A stretch of DNA of 5,797 nucleotides from Bacteroidales bacterium (lineage in GTDB: Bacteria; Bacteroidota; Bacteroidia; Bacteroidales; JAADGE01), in the NCBI GenBank assembly GCA_029934265.1, contig JAOZMN010000203.1, positions 1 through 5,797 of the forward strand, in the 5' to 3' direction. Below the pieces are notes generated by a model. It had not been told where the DNA came from, did no database searches, and saw only the letters and a program-made list of their open reading frames with translations. The stretch's first letter is position 1, and each line of letters begins with the position of its first letter. Shown piece by piece: positions 1 to 5,217 of this stretch. The position numbers and the translations under genes were made by a program.

Positions 1-3
1 ATA

Positions 4-95
4 TAACAAAATTTAATAAATCTAAATCTTTGACTTCCAGTCTTTTAATTAAAACCCTAAGGGTCTGATTTCGAAAAAATCTACTTTTTAGACTG
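4..95 (+). repeat. Dispersed intergenic repeat, copy 1
   Basis: This stretch aligns without gaps to 5113-5204 in the same orientation, with about 80 of 92 bases identical by hand count. The longest shared block is 19 bases at 49-67 and contains AAACCCTAAGGGTCT (52-66). Near its middle is a perfect palindrome, TTTTAATTAAAA (43-54), that copy 2 does not keep. Copy 2 also has an inverted match to the 52-66 arm on its left; the equivalent here would lie about 15 to 1 bases before the window, so it cannot be seen. The repeat ends 49 bases before the start codon of the following gene. It has no open frame. It may be a palindromic intergenic repeat or a remnant of a small non-autonomous element; function is unknown. 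Confidence 0.75.
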
Positions 96-144
96 TACTC
101 ATTCAACATATAAAACTTTAAATTCTTTAAAAAAACTTAAACCT
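96..144 (+). promoter_or_regulatory. AT-rich leader of the solute-binding/OmpA gene
   Basis: These 49 bases separate the repeat from the ATG at 145. The sequence is A/T-rich with an A-run (129-135) close to the start and no purine-rich Shine-Dalgarno motif, as is common in Bacteroidota. I do not see a convincing match to the phylum's -7/-33 promoter consensus, so the promoter may lie inside the repeat or upstream of the window. Confidence 0.3.
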
Positions 145-1695
145 ATGAAAAGTAAATTAACACCATTTTCAAAAATCTTGATAGTAACCATATTAATGGT
201 CGGGGTAGGATTATTATTCTATAAATTCAAAGATGATATTTTTGGTAAAGATGCTTTTAAGCAAGATAATACCGAAAATAATCAAGACAAAAACAATACA
301 AATACCGATGGTGAAAAAGTCATTAAAATCGGAGTTGTAACTTGGGGAGGATATGCAGGTGGTCAGTATTTTAACGAAGGATTTGTTGCAAACAAAAACT
401 CTCGCTTTTATAAAGATTACGGTTTTATGGTCGAATTTAAAGTATTGGACGATTTTGTGGATTCCAGAGAGGTGTGGAAAGCCGGAGAGGTTGATTTACT
501 TTGGGCTACAATAGATGCTTTTACAACAGAAGCGGCAGGCTTGAAAGATTTTGAACCGCAAGTAATTTTTCAAGCGGATTGGTCGAGAGGCGGTGATGCA
601 ATAGTAGCTCGCAGAGGAATAAATTCTACGGCTGATTTGAAAGGAAAAACCATCGCTTTTGCCGAAATGACTCCAAGTCATACTTTCTTGCTGTGGTTGC
701 TCGAAGCCGGAAACCTTAAATATTCCGATATAAAAGTAAAAATAGTTGAAAGTGCCATTAAAGCCTCCGAGCTTTTTCAAGCCGGCGAAGTAGATGCCGC
801 AGTAGTTTGGAGTCCTGACGATGCCGTTTGTGTAGAAGCTGTTAAGGGTGCTAAAATATTGCAGAGTACAAAAGAAGCATCACAAATAATAGCCGATGTG
901 TTTATCGCAAAACGAAAATTTGTAAATGCAAATAAAAAAGAATTGCAACAACTTGTAGAGGGTTGGTTTAAAGGTGCTGCTGAAATTAATGCAAGCGATG
1001 AGGCAAAAAGAAAAGCCGCAAAAATTCTTAATGAAAATTTTGAAGGTGTTGATGAACAATTTACTTACGATGCTATAAATAATGTACGACTTTGTACCTA
1101 CGGCGATAATCAAAATTTCTATGGAATGAATAGAGATTATAATGGAATGACAGGTCAGGCAATTTATAATAAAATGGCAAAAAAATATAAAGAAATCGGT
1201 GTGATAGAGGGTGATATTCCGGCATGGAGAACTATTGCAAATTCTTCTTTGATAAAAGCCATAGATATGAGTAAAGAAGAAGGACAACTTGCAGAAGGTG
1301 CCAAAACCTTTGAAAAAGCGACCGAAGAAATCATCAAAAAAGAAGCCGTATCTACTAAAGGTGTACCAATATCTTTCCGTACCGGAGAATTTGTTCTTGA
1401 CGAAAATGCAAAATATATTATCGACAATGAATTTCTTGACCTTGCCAAATCCTTTGCCGGAGCGAGAATCCGTATCGAAGGAAATACCGATAATACAGGA
1501 AACCGAAATTCAAATATTGCTTTGTCCAAAAAAAGAGCACAATCTGTAGCTGATTATCTTGTAAAAGAACACAGTTTTGATAAAAATAGATTTATAATTA
1601 TCGGTAACGGCCCGGATAAACCTATTGCCGATAATTCGACAAAAGAAGGAAAGGCAAAAAACAGAAGAACGGATTTTGAATTGATAAGTGAATAA
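145..1695 (+). CDS. Membrane-anchored ABC-type solute-binding protein fused to an OmpA peptidoglycan-binding domain
   Basis: The 516-residue protein has three parts. Residues 10-26 form one hydrophobic segment after a basic N-terminus; there is no lipobox cysteine or obvious cleavage site, so it is probably an uncleaved inner-membrane anchor. A polar Asn/Asp/Lys-rich linker (about 38-58) follows. Residues 59-360 resemble the NMT1/SsuA/TauA type of periplasmic binding protein, with the opening IKIGVVTWGGY, the GEVDLLWATIDAF stretch and GEVDAAVVWSPDDA (214-226). Residues 407-516 are an OmpA-type domain: GNTDNTG (446-452), LSKKRA (460-465) and NRR (506-508), including the Asp and Arg that bind diaminopimelate in this family. 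Such fusions are, from memory, annotated as phosphate ABC transporter substrate-binding/OmpA family proteins; the ligand is not proven. No permease or ATPase gene lies nearby. An intrinsic terminator follows, so it is probably the last or only gene of its unit. The ATG at 145 directly precedes the basic-hydrophobic N-terminus, which supports this start. Confidence 0.88.
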   Translation: MKSKLTPFSKILIVTILMVGVGLLFYKFKDDIFGKDAFKQDNTENNQDKNNTNTDGEKVIKIGVVTWGGYAGGQYFNEGFVANKNSRFYKDYGFMVEFKVLDDFVDSREVWKAGEVDLLWATIDAFTTEAAGLKDFEPQVIFQADWSRGGDAIVARRGINSTADLKGKTIAFAEMTPSHTFLLWLLEAGNLKYSDIKVKIVESAIKASELFQAGEVDAAVVWSPDDAVCVEAVKGAKILQSTKEASQIIADVFIAKRKFVNANKKELQQLVEGWFKGAAEINASDEAKRKAAKILNENFEGVDEQFTYDAINNVRLCTYGDNQNFYGMNRDYNGMTGQAIYNKMAKKYKEIGVIEGDIPAWRTIANSSLIKAIDMSKEEGQLAEGAKTFEKATEEIIKKEAVSTKGVPISFRTGEFVLDENAKYIIDNEFLDLAKSFAGARIRIEGNTDNTGNRNSNIALSKKRAQSVADYLVKEHSFDKNRFIIIGNGPDKPIADNSTKEGKAKNRRTDFELISE

Positions 1696-1720
1696 ATCCA
1701 ATATTCAGAAAACCTTAAAC

Positions 1721-1767
1721 AACAATTTTCGGAACGAAATAAATCAGTTCCGGAAATTGTTTTTCTT
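1721..1767 (+). terminator. Intrinsic terminator after the solute-binding/OmpA gene
   Basis: The arms at 1722-1735 (ACAATTTTCGGAAC) and 1747-1760 (GTTCCGGAAATTGT) pair over 14 positions with a single G-U wobble, and A1721-T1761 can extend the stem. The loop is 11 bases. A T-run (1760-1764, then CTT) follows directly. It starts 26 bases after the TAA at 1693-1695. It should separate this gene from arcA. Confidence 0.88.
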
Positions 1768-1768
1768 A

Positions 1769-1813
1769 TTGTACCGCATTTTAATGCGATATGATTTATA
1801 CAATTTAAAATGC
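1769..1813 (+). promoter_or_regulatory. Candidate promoter and inverted repeats upstream of arcA
   Basis: Two inverted repeats overlap here. CGCATTTTAATGCG (1775-1788) can form a tight hairpin, and GCATTTTAA (1776-1784) is also a perfect 9-base inverted match to TTAAAATGC (1805-1813), so the two pairings exclude each other. Within the same stretch, TTG at 1769-1771 and TATGATTT at 1790-1797 are weak matches to -33 and -7 elements, with 18 bases between them. The arcA start codon lies 13 bases past the right arm. A regulator binding site or RNA switch is possible, but the short AT-rich arms could be chance. Confidence 0.3.
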
Positions 1814-1826
1814 AGACGCATAAAAT

Positions 1827-3071
1827 ATGAAAATATCCATAAATTCCGAAATAGGAGAATTGGAAGGAGTCATTTTACATACTCCCGGAAACGAAATAGA
1901 AAACATGACACCGCAAAATGCCGAAAGAGCATTATACAGCGATATTCTTAATTTGCAAGTTGCATCAAAAGAATATGAACAATTTTCCGGAGTGTTAAAA
2001 AAAGTTACCAAAACTTTTGAAGTAAAAGAACTTTTAGAAAAAGTTTTGGAAAATCCTACAATAAAACATTTGCTTACAGACAGAATTGTCGGAAATGACA
2101 AGTTGTCGGATTTCAGGAGTGTTATTGCAGATAAATCGGCAAAAGAATTATGTAAATTATTTATCGAAGGTTTTCCGAAACGTAAGGATACACTGACAAA
2201 TTATTTGAGCGATGAATATTTTTTATTGAATCCTTTGCATAATTTCTTTTTTACAAGAGATGCCTCCTCTGCCTTTTTTGATAGAGTGTTGATAAACAGA
2301 ATGGCAAATCAGGTGCGAAAAAGAGAAGCGGTAATTATGGAAGCAATATTCGATAATCACCCTTATTTTATTACAAAAACATTAAATCCTGACAACAGCC
2401 GTTTTTTTGAAGAAAATATTACAATGGAAGGAGGGGATATTTTGGTGCTGAGAAAGGATATTCTGCTTATAGGTATCGGAAGTAGAACTTCTTCGCAGGC
2501 AGTTGATTATATCGCAAAAAAATTAGAAAGCAGAGAGTCTGTAAAACACATTATCGTTCAGCAATTACCGCATTCGCCTGAATCTTTTATTCACTTGGAT
2601 ATGATTTTTACTTTGCTTAATAATGATGAGTGTATGATATTTGAACCGGTTATAATGAAAGCTGCAAAATATGCAACCCTGCATTTGACAATAGAATCAG
2701 GCAGAATAAAATCAATTTGTGAAGAAGAAAATATCATAGAAGCATTAAAAAAACTTAAGATGCCATTAAAACCGATTTTATGCGGAGGTAAAATTCCTCA
2801 AAATCAGGAAAGAGAACAATGGCACAGCGGGGCAAATTTTTTCGCTTTTGCTCCCGGAAAGATAATCGGTTACGCAAGAAATAACCATACAATAGAAGCT
2901 CTTAACAAAAATGGATACTCAGTTTTGAAAGCAAAAGACGTAATTTCCGGCAAAGAAGATGTGTCAAAATATAAAAAAGCAGTAGTAACAATTCACGGAG
3001 CCGAACTCTCCAGGGGGGGAGGTGGTGCAAGGTGCATGACAATGCCGGTAAGAAGAAAGGAAGTTTTATAA
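1827..3071 (+). CDS. arcA: Arginine deiminase
   Basis: This cytoplasmic enzyme hydrolyses L-arginine to L-citrulline and ammonia, the first step of the arginine deiminase pathway. The 414-residue length is usual for the family. All signature blocks are present in order: the N-terminal EIGELEGVILHTPG, FTRD with Asp145, MEGGD with Glu201, HLDMIFT with His256 and Asp258, and the C-terminal RGGGGARCMTMP with the nucleophile Cys403. The family usually has FTRDP or FTRDT where this protein has FTRDA, a mild variation. No ornithine carbamoyltransferase, carbamate kinase or arginine/ornithine antiporter gene is in the window, so ATP yield from the full pathway cannot be inferred. The gene follows a terminator and probably has its own promoter. 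The codons for RGGGG include a run of seven G (3013-3019), unusual in this AT-rich sequence. The ATG at 1827 has an A/T-rich leader and no Shine-Dalgarno sequence; it starts directly at the conserved N-terminus. Confidence 0.95.
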   Translation: MKISINSEIGELEGVILHTPGNEIENMTPQNAERALYSDILNLQVASKEYEQFSGVLKKVTKTFEVKELLEKVLENPTIKHLLTDRIVGNDKLSDFRSVIADKSAKELCKLFIEGFPKRKDTLTNYLSDEYFLLNPLHNFFFTRDASSAFFDRVLINRMANQVRKREAVIMEAIFDNHPYFITKTLNPDNSRFFEENITMEGGDILVLRKDILLIGIGSRTSSQAVDYIAKKLESRESVKHIIVQQLPHSPESFIHLDMIFTLLNNDECMIFEPVIMKAAKYATLHLTIESGRIKSICEEENIIEALKKLKMPLKPILCGGKIPQNQEREQWHSGANFFAFAPGKIIGYARNNHTIEALNKNGYSVLKAKDVISGKEDVSKYKKAVVTIHGAELSRGGGGARCMTMPVRRKEVL

Positions 3072-3085
3072 AATTATCAACTTCT

Positions 3086-3469
3086 TTATTTCATAAAAAA
3101 TTTCGCAATAAAAATTCCCGCAAAAACAGATAAAATTCCGATAATTAAACTTGCAGAAATGTACAGCAAAGCCTGTTCGTATTGTTTTTCTTGTAATAAT
3201 TTCACATTTTCGAGTGCAAAAGATGAAAATGTAGTAAAACCTCCGCAAAAACCGACCGCAAAAAGTAACTTTACAGACTGATTGGGTGAGTTTTGCATAC
3301 TTTGCATACTCATAATAAAGCCGATAATAAAACTTCCGATAATATTTACCGAAAAAGTGGCAAAAGGAAAATTAATGATAGGAAAACGCTCTAAAAATAG
3401 GGATATACTATACCTTAAGGAACTTCCGATAAATCCGCCTAAACCTACAAGAAATATATTTGCAAACAT
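3086..3469 (-). CDS. crcB: Fluoride channel FluC/CrcB
   Basis: This small inner-membrane protein exports fluoride as a dual-topology dimer and protects enzymes such as enolase and pyrophosphatase. The 127 residues hold about four hydrophobic segments (roughly 2-22, 34-55, 67-86 and 99-124). Family motifs are clear: GGFIGSSLRY (11-20), TFSVNIIGSF (38-47) with the pore Asn42, and GFCGGFTTFSSF (73-84) with Phe81 and Phe84, which match the fluoride-coordinating Phe box. I chose ATG at 3469 because the family begins at that point; an in-frame ATG at 3562 would add 31 polar residues that overlap the upstream gene in another frame. It starts 19 bases after the mazG-like stop codon, suggesting co-transcription. 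It converges with arcA, 14 bases between stop codons. I see no fluoride riboswitch in front of it. Confidence 0.93.
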   Translation of the reverse strand: MFANIFLVGLGGFIGSSLRYSISLFLERFPIINFPFATFSVNIIGSFIIGFIMSMQSMQNSPNQSVKLLFAVGFCGGFTTFSSFALENVKLLQEKQYEQALLYISASLIIGILSVFAGIFIAKFFMK

Positions 3470-3488
3470 TTTTTCAGATTGAAATTCA

Positions 3489-3821
3489 TTAAGATTTAAT
3501 TTTCCAAATCCTTTTGGAATTTTCTTTATCTTTATTTCTGAAAGCTTGCTCCAAATCGACATCGAAATAATTTGCTAAATCTAACAGATAACTGAAAACA
3601 TCGGCAAATTCGCCTTCGAGTTCATTTTCTTTAAATGATGACTTATCTTCGGTATATAAATCGACTTTATTTCTTACAGCTTTGGCAAGCTCTCCGATTT
3701 CTTCTGAAAAAAGAAGAAAAATTTCCAAATAATTGTTTTTGTCCCAGCCTCTTTCTTTGCAAATATCTTTTATGTATTTTTGAAAATCGGGTAGGGTAGG
3801 GTTCTTTTTGAGTTCCGACAT
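3489..3821 (-). CDS. MazG-like nucleotide pyrophosphohydrolase
   Basis: The 110-residue protein belongs to the all-alpha MazG/dUTPase-like NTP pyrophosphatase group, which cleaves (d)NTPs to monophosphates and pyrophosphate to clean the nucleotide pool. The metal-binding pattern is visible: EEIGEL (40-45) supplies the ExxE glutamates, and EFADVF (71-76) supplies ExxD with Glu71 and Asp74. The region before it (about 12-38) should form the first helix, and the end FRNKDKENSKRIW fits the usual Lys/Asn/Arg tail. One domain only, so it is not the two-domain MazG that cleaves ppGpp-related substrates; the preferred nucleotide cannot be told. The ATG at 3821 gives a family-length protein. It precedes crcB by 19 bases on the same strand. 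The heptad array begins 51 bases upstream of its start, so its promoter must lie in that short gap, in the array, or further up. Confidence 0.85.
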   Translation of the reverse strand: MSELKKNPTLPDFQKYIKDICKERGWDKNNYLEIFLLFSEEIGELAKAVRNKVDLYTEDKSSFKENELEGEFADVFSYLLDLANYFDVDLEQAFRNKDKENSKRIWKIKS

Positions 3822-3872
3822 ATATTGGTAAACTTTATTGAAAACGGCTTTGTTTCTGTAAAAGCAGTAGCT

Positions 3873-4040
3873 TTCACTGATAACTGTTCACTGATAACTG
3901 TTCACTGTTTACTGTTCACTGATAACTGTTCACTGTTTACTGTTCACTGTTTACTGTTCACTGATAACTGTTCACTGTTTACTGTTCACTGATAACTGTT
4001 CACTGATAACTGTTTACTGTTCACTGATAACTGTTCATTG
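3873..4040. repeat. Heptanucleotide tandem array, 24 units of NNNACTG
   Basis: On the + strand the 168 bases divide exactly into 24 heptads. The last four bases are ACTG in the first 23; the 24th is TTCATTG. The first three bases are only TTC (A, 11 copies plus the variant), ATA (B, 7) or TTT (C, 5). The order is ABABACABACACABACABABCAB then the variant A. A therefore alternates with B or C, giving 14-base units AB or AC, with one slip where C follows B at 4013-4019. Stops occur in all frames, since 7 is not a multiple of 3, so it is not coding. The array occupies the gap between the TlpA-like gene and the mazG-like gene. It resembles the short tandemly repeated heptamers known from cyanobacteria in style only. 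Function is unknown. Confidence 0.95.
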
Positions 4041-5063
4041 TTTAAAAAGTTCTTCTAACTTCATTTCTAATTCTTTACCACGCAGACCTTTTGCAACTAC
4101 GTTTCCTTTTTTGTCCAAAAGAACGGTGAACGGAATTGAAGTAACATTGTAATCGGTACCGGCTTGCGACTTCCAACCTTTCAGGTCGCTTACGTGAGTC
4201 CATTTTTCGAGCTTATCGTCTTTTATTGCTTTTATCCAAGCATCTTTATTTTCATCGAGTGATACACTGAAAATTTCAAATCCTTTTTTATTGTATTTTT
4301 CGTATAAAGCTACCATTGCGGGACTTTCTTGTCGGCAAGGACCGCACCATGAAGCCCAAAAATCAATAAGTACATAATTACCTTCCAAAGAAGACAGTTT
4401 TACCGATTTACCGGTAGAGTCCGGAAGCTCTATTTCTGTGGCTTTTGAGCTGATGCTGTTGGCTTTGACATTTTTTACTTGAGTTATGAAATCCGAAACA
4501 AAACCGTTGTCTTTGTATTTTTGAAGTCCGTCCGCAAGCATTTTGTAATAATTGTAATCTTTTTCTGTATCAAGCTGATTTATAAAAAACAAACAAGAAA
4601 GTGATTTTGGGTTTTCTGTTATCATTTTCTTGACTTGTTCTGTTTTTTGATTTTCTATTTTTTCGGTAAACTTGATTAATTCTTCATCTAAGGCTACTCC
4701 TGCACTAAATTGTTCGTATAATAATTTGGTTTCTTCTGAGCCTGTTATGACGGGAGCATTGATGTTTTCAATATCAATATCAATGGTTAATATTTTGCCG
4801 GGTTCGGGAATAATATAAATTTCAGCAAATTCACTGAACATTATTCTGTAAAAGTTTGCTTTTTTAATGTCAAGTTCAAAATTAAAACCGCCGGTTTTGT
4901 CTATATCTACCTGTTGTAAGGTTTCATTGCTTAATATGTCGATTAATTTTGCCGATTTTTCAGTATTATTTTTGACGACACCTTTTATTATTGTTTTTTG
5001 TGAAAATACTCCGGATAAACTTATTAAAATTGCGATTGCCGTCAGACCTGTTTTTAATTTCAT
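4035..5063 (-). CDS. Exported TlpA-family thiol:disulfide oxidoreductase with DUF4369-like N-terminal domain
   Basis: The 342-residue protein starts with a signal peptide (residues 1-22, hydrophobic core about 6-20, likely cut near FSQ-K); there is no lipobox cysteine. Residues 24-110 form a beta-rich domain resembling DUF4369, found in Bacteroidota in front of TlpA/AhpC domains. A helical spacer (about 112-205) follows. Residues 212-342 are a thioredoxin-like TlpA domain: FWASWCGPC with Cys240 and Cys243 as the redox pair, and TSIPFTVLLD with the cis-proline Pro311. It probably reduces or rearranges disulfides in periplasmic proteins, for example in cytochrome maturation, but the partner is unknown. 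ATG at 5063 directly precedes the signal peptide. The TGA stop (4035-4037) lies inside the final heptad of the tandem array. Upstream are 30 bases and then the inverted repeat at 5094. Confidence 0.92.
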   Translation of the reverse strand: MKLKTGLTAIAILISLSGVFSQKTIIKGVVKNNTEKSAKLIDILSNETLQQVDIDKTGGFNFELDIKKANFYRIMFSEFAEIYIIPEPGKILTIDIDIENINAPVITGSEETKLLYEQFSAGVALDEELIKFTEKIENQKTEQVKKMITENPKSLSCLFFINQLDTEKDYNYYKMLADGLQKYKDNGFVSDFITQVKNVKANSISSKATEIELPDSTGKSVKLSSLEGNYVLIDFWASWCGPCRQESPAMVALYEKYNKKGFEIFSVSLDENKDAWIKAIKDDKLEKWTHVSDLKGWKSQAGTDYNVTSIPFTVLLDKKGNVVAKGLRGKELEMKLEELFKQ

Positions 5064-5087
5064 ATTTTTTAATTTTAATGAGTTCGG

Positions 5088-5175
5088 TATAAAAGACCCT
5101 TAGGGTTTGATTTAATAAAATTTAACAAATCTAAATATTTGATTTACAGTTTATTACTTAAAACCCTAAGGGTCT
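5088..5175 (-). terminator. Possible long stem-loop terminator downstream of dnaJ
   Basis: Read on the minus strand, the transcript leaving dnaJ would contain two 15-base complementary arms with a 52-base AU-rich loop, then a short U-rich tail (UCUUUUAU). That is terminator-like, but the loop is much longer than usual and the U-run is short, so it could instead act as a 3'-end processing signal or as part of the TlpA-like gene's leader. Confidence 0.35.
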
Positions 5176-5204
5176 GCTTGCGAAAAAATATACTTTTTAG
5201 ATTG
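5094..5204 (+). repeat. Dispersed intergenic repeat, copy 2, with 15-bp inverted repeat
   Basis: Positions 5113-5204 match copy 1 (4-95) without gaps at about 87% identity. Here both arms of an inverted repeat are visible: AGACCCTTAGGGTTT (5094-5108) and AAACCCTAAGGGTCT (5161-5175) are perfect reverse complements 52 bases apart, and the next 10 bases inward agree at 7 positions. Each arm is itself a near-palindrome (CCCTTAGGG or CCCTAAGGG). Similarity to copy 1 continues 29 bases beyond the right arm, so the repeat unit is not simply bounded by the inverted repeats. No target duplication was recognised. It fills nearly the whole gap between dnaJ, ending 13 bases from its stop codon, and the TlpA-like gene. 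Confidence 0.8.
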
Positions 5205-5217
5205 ACTTCTTTAATTG

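Noticed and set aside
880..1529. Long minus-strand open frames inside the solute-binding/OmpA gene
   Set aside because: They have low-complexity, Phe/Ser/Ile-rich products, no family motifs and lie opposite a well supported gene.
1688..1951. Short plus-strand frame spanning the terminator and the start of arcA
   Set aside because: It reads through the terminator hairpin and into arcA in another frame, and the product has no recognisable feature.
3470..3562. Upstream start (ATG at 3562) for the fluoride channel
   Set aside because: It adds 31 polar residues not seen in the family and overlaps the mazG-like gene in another frame; ATG at 3469 fits the family N-terminus.
3787..3801. G-quadruplex in GGGTAGGGTAGGG
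   Set aside because: Only three G-runs of three are present, and they are explained by the codons for NPTLPD in the mazG-like gene.
3822..3872. Fluoride riboswitch or clear promoter ahead of the mazG-like gene
   Set aside because: Only a small hairpin (AAAGC at 3861-3865 with GCTTT at 3870-3874) is visible; no riboswitch core or good promoter match was found.
3873..4040. CRISPR-like array
   Set aside because: The units are 7 or 14 bases with no unique spacers, and no cas gene is present; it is a simple tandem repeat.
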